64,000 bases of DNA from an uncultured Eubacteriales bacterium (GCA_900315265.1 OMYN01000006.1:62001-126000), one strand, 5' to 3'; shown: positions 25,846 through 33,581, numbered from the stretch's first letter. Translations and numbers: made by a program. Notes: generated from the letters alone by a model not told the origin.

Positions 25846-26384
25846 TATCGTTTGAAAGGTACCGTTTTCGTTTTGTCAAGAACCACCATGACAGTTGGGA
25901 TCAGAACCAGATGAAGGATGATTCCCGGCCACGCGTTGATGAAGGCACCTGCCATAAACATTTTCATGGTAAAGCCGCTTCCCCCGAAGCCTAAAAGAAA
26001 GCCCATAGCCAGTCCGTAGACGGCTCGGCCCGCCAGCATGGCAATGATCAGCGATAGAACGACTGCCCATACCCCCTGATGGCGGATGTGATGATAGATC
26101 AGACCGATGACAGCTCCGTAGGTCGCGCATTCAAACATCATCTCGATAGCGACCGGATACAGGACAGGAATGCCGAACAAGGCAGACCTCAGGATCGGAC
26201 AGATCAATCCGACAAGAAGTCCGTACTGCCAGCCGCAGACCAGACCGCACAGATAAACAGCGATATGCATAGGAGACAGCATCTTTCCGATAGTCGGTAT
26301 CTGACCTGTCAGGAAAGGCAGCACCAATCCTAAAGCCAGGAATAAAGCAGCCAGCACCAGGTCCTTCACGTGTTTATGATCCAT
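25845..26384 (-). CDS. ECF transporter substrate-binding (S) component
   Basis: The 179-residue integral membrane protein has five to six hydrophobic helices. The first carries the small-residue-rich LVLAALFLALGLVLP pattern that in ECF S components contacts the shared EcfT subunit, and MLSPMHIAVYLCGLVCGWQYG follows. It would bind a vitamin or similar micronutrient and work with a shared energising module encoded elsewhere. ATG at 26384 follows GAAGGGGTG; an in-frame alternative start 6 codons upstream is less well placed. First gene of a five-gene operon. A folded leader RNA precedes it. The substrate is not evident. Confidence 0.85.
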   Translation of the reverse strand: MDHKHVKDLVLAALFLALGLVLPFLTGQIPTIGKMLSPMHIAVYLCGLVCGWQYGLLVGLICPILRSALFGIPVLYPVAIEMMFECATYGAVIGLIYHHIRHQGVWAVVLSLIIAMLAGRAVYGLAMGFLLGFGGSGFTMKMFMAGAFINAWPGIILHLVLIPTVMVVLDKTKTVPFKR

Positions 26385-26399
26385 AAATTCACCCCTTCT

Positions 26400-26477
26400 C
26401 AAACAGTACTGCTTCTGCAGTGTTCAAGAGACGGCTTCTGCCGTCAGGGATCCTTCATAAATCCTCCTGACTGTTTG
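26400..26477 (-). promoter_or_regulatory. Folded leader RNA of the ECF operon with tandem C-AGAA-G hairpins
   Basis: On the minus strand CAAACAGT (26470-26477) pairs perfectly with ACTGTTTG (26400-26407), closing a domain. Inside are two perfect hairpins with identical AGAA loops: GACGGC-AGAA-GCCGTC (26430-26445) and ACTGC-AGAA-GCAGT (26408-26421). An alternative stem, GTCAGG/CCTGAC, competes with both the closing stem and the first hairpin. The domain ends directly before the ECF ribosome site. A 5-codon open frame (MKDP-stop, 26444-26458) with AGGAGG lies inside. It does not match a riboswitch class I can recall. Confidence 0.55.
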
Positions 26478-26492
26478 TACCTTTATTAAATC

Positions 26493-26521
26493 ATTCTACT
26501 ACAAAGTTACTATACAAGCAA
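26493..26521 (-). promoter_or_regulatory. Promoter of the ECF-kinase-MBL-ispD-alaX operon
   Basis: TTGCTT (26516-26521), 17-nt spacer, TAGAAT (26493-26498) on the minus strand, giving a leader of about 100 nt. Confidence 0.6.
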
Positions 26522-26558
26522 TAAAAAAGATACCGGGACCTATTCAAGTCCCGGTATC
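26522..26558 (-). terminator. Terminator of the cstA transcript
   Basis: Perfect 11-bp stem GATACCGGGAC/GTCCCGGTATC (26529-26539 with 26548-26558) and a T6 run on the minus strand. A second short hairpin (GCAGAAAG/CTTTCTGC, 26565-26588) precedes it. Confidence 0.92.
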
Positions 26559-26596
26559 CTGCCTGCAGAAAGCTCTCCTTCTTTCTGCATGATATT

Positions 26597-28348
26597 TTAT
26601 TTTGCAGCTGCTTTAACAGCTTTCTTAGCGTCATGCTGTTTCTTCAGAGCCATGATAGCTTCAACAGCCAGCCACAGAGCCAGAACAAACAGGAAGATGG
26701 CGATGATCGCACGGGCCCAGCACCAGCCGGCACCTTCGACACCTGCAATTGCCTGGGTAAGGTTGGAACGTACGGTCAGTACCAGAGAAGTCTCGGTAAC
26801 GATCAGCATGAAGATCATGGGGAAGTAGAACATCTGGTTCTTCTTGCCAACTTTGCCAAGCCATACGCATACAGCCAGCAGACCGATGGCAGCCAGCAGC
26901 TGGTTGGCAGCTCCGAACAGAGCCCAGATCTTGGAATATCCGGTCATACCAAGAGAAATGCCCAGAACAACGGTCAGGATGGTTGCGAAATAAGGATCAG
27001 CCAGAAGGCGTTTGATACCTTTCTTATCCTTATAGGTCTCACCGGGCTCCAGCCAGAACTCCTGGAACATATAACGGGCAAGGCGGGTCGCGGTATCCAG
27101 AGAAGTCAGGCAGAATACGGAAACAGCCAGGACCAGCATGGAATAAGCAACGCTGTAAACCTTCTCACTGCCGCCGAAGATCTTCTGCAGCATCAGGCCG
27201 ATACCGCGGGCAAGAACTTTGGTAGGAGCAACGGTCTCACCGCCGACATATTCTTTCCAGATGAAGGAAACCGCGCAGACGGAAATGATGGCTACGACGC
27301 ACTCGATCAGCATAGAGCCATAAGCGATCGGCAGGGCGTCTTTTTCTTTATCCAACTGTTTGGAGGTCGTTCCGGAGCTTACCAGTGAATGGAAACCGGA
27401 AATGGCACCGCAGGCGATAGTAACGAACAGAGCCGGGAACATGAAACCTAAGGAGTTTCCGGTAGGAGCAAGAGTATCAACGAAACCGGTGAATGCCGGC
27501 ATATCTTTCATGGACGGATGCGCGCCGATGATACCGATGACGGAAACGATGATCATGAAGTAAAGCAGGAAGGAGCTCAGATAATCACGGGGCTGCAGCA
27601 GGATCCATACAGGAGTGACCGAAGCGACCGCGATATAAACACCCAGAAGGATCATCCAGGTCTTGTTGGACAGGTAGATCGGATGCCAGTTGAGGCCAAG
27701 GATAACAATAGCGACGATACCAACGATGCCGATGATCGTGGAAACGCCGACGCCTGCATGACGGCGGTAAACGGCAAAACCGAAGACGACGGCCAGCAGG
27801 ATGAAGAGCAGCGAAATCATCGCTGTAGAAGCGTTAGCAGAGCTTGCGACCTTATCAACGACACCGGCATCGGTGTAGGTTGCCTGAAAAGTGCTGGCTA
27901 CAATAGCCGCAAAGGCTGCAACGACCAGCAGCAGAACCAGATATGCGAAGATAAGGAACAGGGTCTTGGCGCGTTTTCCGATCGAGCTTTCGATGATCTC
28001 ACCGATAGACTGTCCGTTATTGCGCAGCGATGCGAACAGAGCGCCGAAATCGTGAACGCCGCCCATAAAGATGCCGCCGATCAGTACCCAAAGTACAACC
28101 GGTACCCATCCGAAAACGGCTGCCTGGATAGGTCCGTTGATGGGGCCGGCTCCGGCGATGGATGAAAAATGATGTCCCATAAGGACAGCGGGTTTAGCCG
28201 GGACGTAGTCCTGGCCGTCTTCCATGGTATGTGCGGGGGTCGGGTCTCCTTCTCCGACGCCCCAGGTCTTTGCCAGCCAGCGGCCGTAGAACAGATAGCC
28301 ACAGGCAAGAATGGCAATGCCCACCAGCAGAAGTACAACTGTGTTCAT
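26597..28348 (-). CDS. cstA: Carbon starvation protein CstA family transporter
   Basis: Large integral membrane carrier; characterised members of the CstA/BtsT family take up pyruvate, and CstA was first linked to peptide use. The 583-residue protein has about 16-18 helices and family stretches PAKPAVLMGHHFSSIAGAGP, GPIQAAVFGWVP, GGIFMGGVHDF and ACGAISGFHSLVSSGTTSKQ. The frame is open another 50 codons upstream into the preceding gene, but ATG at 28348 has GAAGGGAAATTA before it and overlaps the upstream stop as TAATG. It is the second gene of a T-box-controlled two-gene unit. Confidence 0.95.
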   Translation of the reverse strand: MNTVVLLLVGIAILACGYLFYGRWLAKTWGVGEGDPTPAHTMEDGQDYVPAKPAVLMGHHFSSIAGAGPINGPIQAAVFGWVPVVLWVLIGGIFMGGVHDFGALFASLRNNGQSIGEIIESSIGKRAKTLFLIFAYLVLLLVVAAFAAIVASTFQATYTDAGVVDKVASSANASTAMISLLFILLAVVFGFAVYRRHAGVGVSTIIGIVGIVAIVILGLNWHPIYLSNKTWMILLGVYIAVASVTPVWILLQPRDYLSSFLLYFMIIVSVIGIIGAHPSMKDMPAFTGFVDTLAPTGNSLGFMFPALFVTIACGAISGFHSLVSSGTTSKQLDKEKDALPIAYGSMLIECVVAIISVCAVSFIWKEYVGGETVAPTKVLARGIGLMLQKIFGGSEKVYSVAYSMLVLAVSVFCLTSLDTATRLARYMFQEFWLEPGETYKDKKGIKRLLADPYFATILTVVLGISLGMTGYSKIWALFGAANQLLAAIGLLAVCVWLGKVGKKNQMFYFPMIFMLIVTETSLVLTVRSNLTQAIAGVEGAGWCWARAIIAIFLFVLALWLAVEAIMALKKQHDAKKAVKAAAK

Positions 28349-28920
28349 TAATTTCCCTTCTTTCCGAAGAATGTTTTTTTCCGGGGCTGAAAGACCCGGT
28401 ATAAGAATTTCGCGGTATCCCTGCCGACCCGGTTGGATACAATCGGTCCACCCGAAAGCGGGATCGCAGCTGAACGGAGTTCCATCCAGCCGTACCACGA
28501 AAATCTAAAACTTTTTCGATAGCGGCTCTTTTTGATGACACGGGCTGCTTCAGGTGTCATCGAACCGCAGAGCACCAGACAGCAGGCATAGGAAGCCATA
28601 TGGTTTTTGACCGGCTTTACCAAAGCCTTGGCACGTACAAGCGTATCTGCCACCAGCCTTGCGGCGGTCTCTTCATCCAAGCGATCTACCAGATAAACAT
28701 AAGCGTACTCATGTTCGTTGGTCTCCCAAAGCTTGGCCTTGCTGGTCAGGACGTATTTTTCATCCCGCTGATGATACTCGCAGAAAGCTCCCAACAGGGG
28801 TTCTCCGCTGTCCGGCTTCTCGGTAATGTCGTAGTAGCCCCGGTAGCTCTTCAGGATGATTTCCAGTGCCTTATCGGGACTTAAGATCTTGTCCGGCTCA
28901 GGTCTATAGGTAAGAGCCAT
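28348..28920 (-). CDS. Unknown protein translationally coupled to cstA
   Basis: The 190-residue protein is not recognised. No signal peptide or membrane helix is obvious. The N-terminal two thirds look like a compact soluble domain (SPDKALEIILKSYRGYYDIT, AYVYLVDRLDEETAARLVADTL, Cys-containing MASYACCLVLCGSMTPEAA). The C-terminus is strongly basic and aromatic (KKSRYRKSFRFSWYGWMELR, RVFQPRKKTFFGKKGN), which could bind membrane or nucleic acid. ATG at 28920 follows AAAGGAGG; its stop overlaps the cstA start (TAATG). Sharing one T-box leader and coupled translation, it is likely to act with CstA, for example as a cytoplasmic partner or regulator. Confidence 0.82.
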   Translation of the reverse strand: MALTYRPEPDKILSPDKALEIILKSYRGYYDITEKPDSGEPLLGAFCEYHQRDEKYVLTSKAKLWETNEHEYAYVYLVDRLDEETAARLVADTLVRAKALVKPVKNHMASYACCLVLCGSMTPEAARVIKKSRYRKSFRFSWYGWMELRSAAIPLSGGPIVSNRVGRDTAKFLYRVFQPRKKTFFGKKGN

Positions 28921-28979
28921 CCGTGCCTCCTTTTACCAAAGTGAAGATCCTTACTGCTTTTCATTCGATCAAAGATAGT

Positions 28980-29288
28980 AAAAGGCTCCGTCTCATTAGA
29001 GACGGAGCCTTATCATCAGCTTCGCACCACTCTCATGCAGGGAATCCGGAACAGATTTACAACATAGCCACTATCCCTTCATCCACCGGTCAGACAACCG
29101 GCCTCTTTACTTAACGGAGGAGTCCCGGCGGTACTTACTTAACGTCATTGTTTGTTCAGCACCGCTGCTCACGGGTGATAAAAAATCCGACCCTTCGCGC
29201 TGTCTCACACCATCCGACAACTCTCTGCGCGTCCAGGTCAGCTTTCGCATCCCGATCTATGCATTTCTACGATCTATCTTGAATTTTA
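28980..29288 (-). promoter_or_regulatory. T-box riboswitch leader of the unknown-protein/cstA operon
   Basis: Minus strand, about 305 nt. Stem I contains AGAGAG followed by a GTTGTC/GACAGC helix capped by GGATGGTGTGA, and CGCGC/GCGCG plus GACC/GGGTC helices below it. A stem III-like CTCC-GTTAAGTAAA-GAGG hairpin follows. The T-box core reads GAGAG-TGGT-GCG (about 29023-29035); its AGAG arm can pair with CTCT in the terminator's 5' side, replacing the usual AGGG/CCCT pair. The terminator is a 12-bp stem (28982-29011) ending in TTTT. The specifier is uncertain: ATC (Ile), followed by A and the CCCG lower stem, is the best reading. Confidence 0.87.
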
Positions 29289-29293
29289 AGCAA

Positions 29294-29322
29294 ATTATAA
29301 ACATTGGCCTTTTGTTCGTCAA
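29294..29322 (-). promoter_or_regulatory. Promoter of the T-box/cstA transcript
   Basis: TTGACG (29317-29322), 17-nt spacer, consensus TATAAT (29294-29299) on the minus strand, immediately before the T-box leader. Confidence 0.82.
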
Positions 29323-29421
29323 GCAAAAAATGCTAAAACTTGCGAGGTTTTTTAACAGCTCCTTCATGATTTGTTCACAAAAAGCCGACGTTCTCCCTTA
29401 CATGCCCCGCCGCGCAGCAAA

Positions 29422-29450
29422 CAAAAAACGGCAAATATAACTTTGCCGTT
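29422..29450 (-). terminator. Terminator after the tRNA-Ser genes
   Basis: Minus-strand hairpin AACGGCAAA/TTTGCCGTT followed by a T run, just downstream of tRNA-Ser(GGA). The 130 nt between this and the T-box promoter shows nothing else recognisable. Confidence 0.88.
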
Positions 29451-29458
29451 TTCAGAAG

Positions 29459-29547
29459 CGGAGATGAAGAGATTTGAACTCTTGCGCCGCTATTAACGGC
29501 CTACTCCCTTTCCAGGGGAGCCCCTTCAGCCACTTGGGTACATCTCC
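29459..29547 (-). tRNA. tRNA-Ser (anticodon GGA)
   Basis: Class II cloverleaf: acceptor GGAGATG/CATCTCC, D arm CCCAAGTGGCTGAAGGGG, anticodon arm CTCCC-CTGGAAA-GGGAG (anticodon GGA), a long variable arm (GCCGTTAATAGCGGC) and T arm AAGAG-TTCAAAT-CTCTT. Discriminator G as expected for serine; CCA is not encoded. It decodes UCC/UCU. Confidence 0.96.
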
Positions 29548-29640
29548 ATGTGTCCTACTATCAAGTAGTCGGTGTGAAATTGTCGGTCAACTGCCAAGCA
29601 TTTCAGACGGTATCGTATCTGCCGCAAGATCTGTTGGTAA

Positions 29641-29726
29641 CGGAAAGGGTGGGATTCGAACCCACGGCTCCTTACGGAGACACTGGATTTCGAGGCCAGC
29701 TCCTTAAGCCACTCGGACACCTCTCC
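29641..29726 (-). tRNA. tRNA-Ser (anticodon CGA)
   Basis: Class II tRNA: acceptor GGAGAGG/CCTTTCC with one G-U pair, D arm TCCGAGTGGCTTAAGGA, anticodon loop CTCGAAA (anticodon CGA, reads UCG), variable arm TGTCTCCGTAAGGAGCC, T arm GTGGGTTCGAATCCCAC, discriminator G, no encoded CCA. The pair closing the anticodon loop is a C-U mismatch. First gene of a two-tRNA transcript. Confidence 0.95.
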
Positions 29727-29753
29727 AAATCCTCGTCGCAAAACGCAAGTACG

Positions 29754-29783
29754 ATTATATGGGACAAACACATCCTTTGTCAA
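29754..29783 (-). promoter_or_regulatory. Promoter of the two tRNA-Ser genes
   Basis: TTGACA (29778-29783), 18-nt spacer, TATAAT (29754-29759) on the minus strand, 27 nt before the tRNA-Ser(CGA). Confidence 0.82.
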
Positions 29784-29863
29784 GATGTTTTTCCTAATAT
29801 TTTGTGGTAGAATACAGAAAACCATCATTTCCCGCTTTTGTTCAAATTAAGTGGAGAATCCTT

Positions 29864-30823
29864 ATGAAACTGATACAGCTCCGTTATTTTACAGAAGTCG
29901 CCAAAGTCCAAAACGTTACCCAGGCGGCCAAAAACTTATTTGTTGCTCAGCCCTCTGTCACAGCGGCCATACAATCTCTGGAAAGGGAATTTCATGTCAA
30001 CCTTTTTTACCGCCAGAGCAAACACATGATCCTGACCCGCGAGGGAGAGTATTTCTACCAGCGGGCAGCTGAACTTTTGTCCCAGGCAGACGAACTGGAA
30101 CGGACGATGAAAAATTTCGGCGGCATGGAAAAGACGATCAAGATCGGCATCCCCCCTATGATCGGTTCCTTCATCTTCCCTCCCCTCTTCCGCGCTTTCC
30201 GCAGCAGCTATCCGGATATAAGTCTGGATATCCAGGAGTACGGATCTGTGCAGACGGCCCAGATGCTGCTGGAAGATCTGATCGATGTAGCGATCGTCAT
30301 CGCAGACGATTCCCTGAAGAACCGTTTCCACGTAAGGCCCCTCCTTGAGACCAGGCTGGTACTGGCTGTCTCCGCCCATAGCCCGCTGGCCGGTAAAGAA
30401 TCCATTACGATCGATCAGCTGGCAGATCTGCCTTTGATACTGATGCGTCAGGATTCCTATCAGGGCAACGAGATCATCAACCGTTTCAAAAAAGCCGGGA
30501 TCACCCCCAACGTCGTCCTGCGCTCCTCTCAGATCTACACGATCAAAGAGTTCACCCGTGACAATGCGACCGGTTCTTTCCTATTCAAGGATATCGTCGT
30601 CGCGGACCCCGAAATGGTAGGCATCGATCTTGACCCTCCTATCCCCATCACCATCGGACTGATATGGAAGCGGAATAAAGTTGTCTACAGCGGGACCTCT
30701 GACTTTATCGACTTTGTGTCCCGTTACGATTTTCAGAAAACGGTCGGCGCCGGCATGTCCGTGGTCAAGGGAGCCGGCCCGGACAAAGTCAAAAAAGAGA
30801 GCCGTACCAAATCGGCTAAATAG
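29864..30823 (+). CDS. LysR-family transcriptional regulator
   Basis: The 319-residue protein has the LysR N-terminal winged HTH (MKLIQLRYFTEVAKVQNVTQAA, then SVTAAIQSLEREF) and the C-terminal periplasmic-binding-like effector domain from about residue 90. The frame is open 20 codons upstream, but ATG at 29864 follows GTGGAG and is the canonical LysR beginning. The last 30 residues are Lys-rich. It is encoded directly upstream of malic enzyme in the same direction; LysR proteins such as MleR control malate genes in Firmicutes, so malate-responsive control is a plausible inference. Confidence 0.93.
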   Translation: MKLIQLRYFTEVAKVQNVTQAAKNLFVAQPSVTAAIQSLEREFHVNLFYRQSKHMILTREGEYFYQRAAELLSQADELERTMKNFGGMEKTIKIGIPPMIGSFIFPPLFRAFRSSYPDISLDIQEYGSVQTAQMLLEDLIDVAIVIADDSLKNRFHVRPLLETRLVLAVSAHSPLAGKESITIDQLADLPLILMRQDSYQGNEIINRFKKAGITPNVVLRSSQIYTIKEFTRDNATGSFLFKDIVVADPEMVGIDLDPPIPITIGLIWKRNKVVYSGTSDFIDFVSRYDFQKTVGAGMSVVKGAGPDKVKKESRTKSAK

Positions 30824-30846
30824 ATCACGTCATATTATCTTTCTAT

Positions 30847-30875
30847 TTTACGAACGGGTGCCGGAGCGATATAAT
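30847..30875 (+). promoter_or_regulatory. Promoter of malic enzyme
   Basis: TTTACG (30847-30852), 17-nt spacer, consensus TATAAT (30870-30875), 70 nt before the malic enzyme start codon. Confidence 0.6.
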
Positions 30876-30945
30876 GACCTAAGCGCGGCCGGCATGCCCT
30901 TGCCGGATCCATCATTAACTATCCGTATAGAAAGGTAATATAAAT

Positions 30946-32124
30946 ATGTCTGATTATTATGAAAGAAGTTTGAAACTCCATGCTGAGAATCGCGGCAAGA
31001 TCACCATCGTTCCTAAAGTACCGGTAAAAACCAAGGATGATCTGTCGATCGCTTATACGCCCGGCGTGGCCGCTCCCTGTCTCGAGATCCAGAAGGATAT
31101 CAGTAAATCATATCTTTACACCAACCGCTGGAATACGGTCCTGGTTGCCACAGACGGAAGCGCTGTGCTGGGTCTGGGCGATATAGGCCCCGAGGCGGGC
31201 ATGCCTGTAATGGAAGGAAAATGTGTTCTTTTCAAGGAATTCGGCGGAGTTGATGCCTTCCCTCTGTGCATTAAAAGTCATGATGTCGATGAGATCGTCA
31301 ACACGATCTATCTGATCTCCGGTTCTTTCGGCGGCGTCAATCTGGAAGACATCTCCGCTCCCCGCTGTTTTGAGATCGAAAAGAAACTGAAAGAAAAATG
31401 CGACATACCCATCTTCCACGATGACCAGCACGGCACGGCGGTCATTACTCTGGCCGGTCTGATCAATGCTCTGAAGATCGTCGGAAAGAAAAAAGAAGAG
31501 ATCAAAGTCGTCATCAACGGCGCCGGGGCAGCCGCCATCGCTATCTGCCGCCTGCTGCTTTCCTACGGTGTAAAAACCGTCATCCTCTGCGACCGGGGCG
31601 GTGCTATATACGACGGCCGGACCGAACATATGAATCCGATCAAAGAAGAAATGGCCAAAGTCACCAATCCTTCCAAAGAACAAGGCAGACTCGGAGATGT
31701 GATCAAAAAGGCGGATGTATTCATCGGTGTCAGCGCCCCCAAGTCGCTGACTCAGGATATGGTCCGCTCTATGAATAAGGATGCTGTCATTTTTGCCTGC
31801 GCCAACCCCGAGCCGGAGATCTATCCGGACCAGGCCAAGGCTGCAGGTGCTGCTGTCGTTTCGACCGGCCGCAGCGATTTTCCCAACCAGATCAACAACG
31901 TTCTGGCCTTCCCCGGTATCTTCCGCGGTGCTTTTGACGTACGCGCAAGCCAGATCAACGACGAAATGAAAATGGCCGCTTCTCTGGCCCTGGCAGATCT
32001 CATTTCCGATCAGGAATTGACTAGCGACTATATCATCCCGTCTGTCTTTGACGAACGTGTCTGCAAGGCTGTTTCTTCCGCTGTTGCCGATGCTGCCCGC
32101 AGGACAGGCGTGGCCCGTATATAA
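30946..32124 (+). CDS. Malic enzyme (NAD(P)-dependent malate dehydrogenase, decarboxylating)
   Basis: Converts malate to pyruvate and CO2 with reduction of NAD(P)+. The 392-residue short bacterial form has the catalytic Tyr region (SIAYTPGVAAPCLEI), VATDGSAVLGLGDIGPEAGMP, the metal-binding FHDDQHGTAV and the Rossmann loop NGAGAAAIA. Length fits the family without a phosphotransacetylase extension. ATG at 30946 follows AAAGG. Its product, pyruvate, is the substrate of PFL encoded 1.6 kb downstream. Cofactor preference cannot be read safely. Confidence 0.96.
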   Translation: MSDYYERSLKLHAENRGKITIVPKVPVKTKDDLSIAYTPGVAAPCLEIQKDISKSYLYTNRWNTVLVATDGSAVLGLGDIGPEAGMPVMEGKCVLFKEFGGVDAFPLCIKSHDVDEIVNTIYLISGSFGGVNLEDISAPRCFEIEKKLKEKCDIPIFHDDQHGTAVITLAGLINALKIVGKKKEEIKVVINGAGAAAIAICRLLLSYGVKTVILCDRGGAIYDGRTEHMNPIKEEMAKVTNPSKEQGRLGDVIKKADVFIGVSAPKSLTQDMVRSMNKDAVIFACANPEPEIYPDQAKAAGAAVVSTGRSDFPNQINNVLAFPGIFRGAFDVRASQINDEMKMAASLALADLISDQELTSDYIIPSVFDERVCKAVSSAVADAARRTGVARI

Positions 32125-32139
32125 GCAGGAGACACTACC

Positions 32140-32616
32140 ATGGCTGATTTTTTAAAAAACCTGATCCATAATCCGGATGATAAGAATGATGAAGTTCCTA
32201 CGGGAGCCAAAAAATATTATGGATTGATCATTATAGTCGTCATACTGGCAGCTTGTCTGGTCGGTATTGCGATCGGAAAAAACGTTGATGAAAAAACGGA
32301 TCAGGTGCTTAGCTCTTTTCAGGCCCCTTTATATGATCACGAACTCCCTCAGGATTCGATTCTTCTTGACCAGGAATGTAAAAAGAATACGGACGGCAGT
32401 GTTTTTGCCTGTCTGATACTGCAAACCAAACTGTCACAATCCGATCTGGAAACTTTCTATAAGGACATCGACCCCCAGCCCGCTTATGAGGGGCAGACTG
32501 CCAGCCTTAAGGTCATTCAGGTCACCGACGACAGCCTGACCAGCGTTCAAAAATCAGACGAATACCAGAAAGGCGCCGGAGACTGCTGGTTCATTTACAT
32601 GTACAGCGGTAAATAA
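32140..32616 (+). CDS. Membrane-anchored hypothetical protein
   Basis: The 158-residue protein has a short charged cytoplasmic N-tail, one membrane helix (about residues 28-46, GLIIIVVILAACLVGIAIG) and an extracytoplasmic domain of about 110 residues with two cysteines (DQECKKNTDGSVFAC) that could pair and a third near the end. Not recognised. It lies 15 nt after malic enzyme and 12 nt before tlyA, all in one direction, so it is probably cotranscribed. Confidence 0.75.
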   Translation: MADFLKNLIHNPDDKNDEVPTGAKKYYGLIIIVVILAACLVGIAIGKNVDEKTDQVLSSFQAPLYDHELPQDSILLDQECKKNTDGSVFACLILQTKLSQSDLETFYKDIDPQPAYEGQTASLKVIQVTDDSLTSVQKSDEYQKGAGDCWFIYMYSGK

Positions 32617-32628
32617 GGGAGAGGGAAC

Positions 32629-33456
32629 TTGAAGGAGAGACTGGATGTACTGCTCGTAAAAAACGGATCCTTTCCGTCGAGGCAGAAGGCACAGGAAGGC
32701 ATCCTTGCCGGCCAGGTCTATGTAAACGGCCGGAAAGAAGAAAAGCCGGGAGCAAAGTTCGACATCGATTCGAAGATCGAGGTGCGCGGACAGACCCTCC
32801 GCTATGTTTCCAGAGGCGGCCTGAAACTGGAAAAGGCCTTAAGCTCATTTCCCATCAGCCTGGGAGGCAAAGTGTGCATGGACATCGGTGCTTCCACGGG
32901 AGGATTTACCGACTGCATGCTCCAAAACGGTGCTGCCAAAGTCTACTCGATCGATGTGGGACACGGACAGCTGGACCAAAAACTGAGGAATGACAGGCGT
33001 GTCGTCTACATGGAAGGCTTCAATGTCCGTTATCTGACTCCGAAGGATCTTCCGGACCGGCCGGACTTTGCCTCCGTCGATGTTTCTTTCATTTCGCTGA
33101 CAATGGTCCTCGGGCCGGCCGTTTCCGTCCTTTCCGATAAGGGAGAGATGGTCGCACTGATCAAGCCGCAGTTTGAAGCAGGCCGTGATAAGGTGGGCAA
33201 AAAAGGGGTCGTCCGCAGCCACAGCGTCCATGAGGAAGTTATTCGGAAGATCCGGGACTTGGCGCAGGCATCCGGCCTTACGGTGCGGGGACTGACCTAT
33301 TCTCCGATCAAGGGCCCGGAAGGCAACATAGAATATCTGATCTGGCTCTCGAAAAGCCCGCAGGACGGCATCGCGCTTTCGGACGGGATGATCGCTCAGA
33401 TCGTCCGTCAGGCTCACGATGGTCTTGACCGCGGAGCAGAAGAAGCGAAGGGATGA
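32629..33456 (+). CDS. tlyA: TlyA family rRNA (cytidine-2'-O)-methyltransferase
   Basis: Two-domain protein of 275 aa. An N-terminal S4 RNA-binding domain (ERLDVLLVKNGSFPSRQKAQ, residues 2-60) is joined to an FtsJ/RrmJ-type SAM methyltransferase (MDIGASTGGFTDCML, SIDVGHGQLDQKL, IKPQFEAGRDKVGKKGVVR). TlyA methylates 16S/23S rRNA in mycobacteria; hemolysin naming is historical. The start is TTG at 32629 after GGGAGAGGG. Its usual Clostridia neighbours (dxs, NAD kinase, argR) are absent. Confidence 0.93.
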   Translation: MKERLDVLLVKNGSFPSRQKAQEGILAGQVYVNGRKEEKPGAKFDIDSKIEVRGQTLRYVSRGGLKLEKALSSFPISLGGKVCMDIGASTGGFTDCMLQNGAAKVYSIDVGHGQLDQKLRNDRRVVYMEGFNVRYLTPKDLPDRPDFASVDVSFISLTMVLGPAVSVLSDKGEMVALIKPQFEAGRDKVGKKGVVRSHSVHEEVIRKIRDLAQASGLTVRGLTYSPIKGPEGNIEYLIWLSKSPQDGIALSDGMIAQIVRQAHDGLDRGAEEAKG

Positions 33457-33552
33457 CTTTTTATTCGGCGCGGTCATGCCGGGAACGGGTAATTTAAATA
33501 ATTTTTCTTATGTTTCCATCAGATTTTTATATAGATCCGATGTAAAAAAAGA

Positions 33553-33581
33553 TTGCGCCGTTTACTTTCCTATGATAGAAT
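33553..33581 (+). promoter_or_regulatory. Promoter of pflB
   Basis: TTGCGC (33553-33558), 17-nt spacer, TAGAAT (33576-33581), giving a leader of about 155 nt. A second, weaker candidate (TTGTCA-18-TATTGT) lies about 100 nt downstream. Confidence 0.55.
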
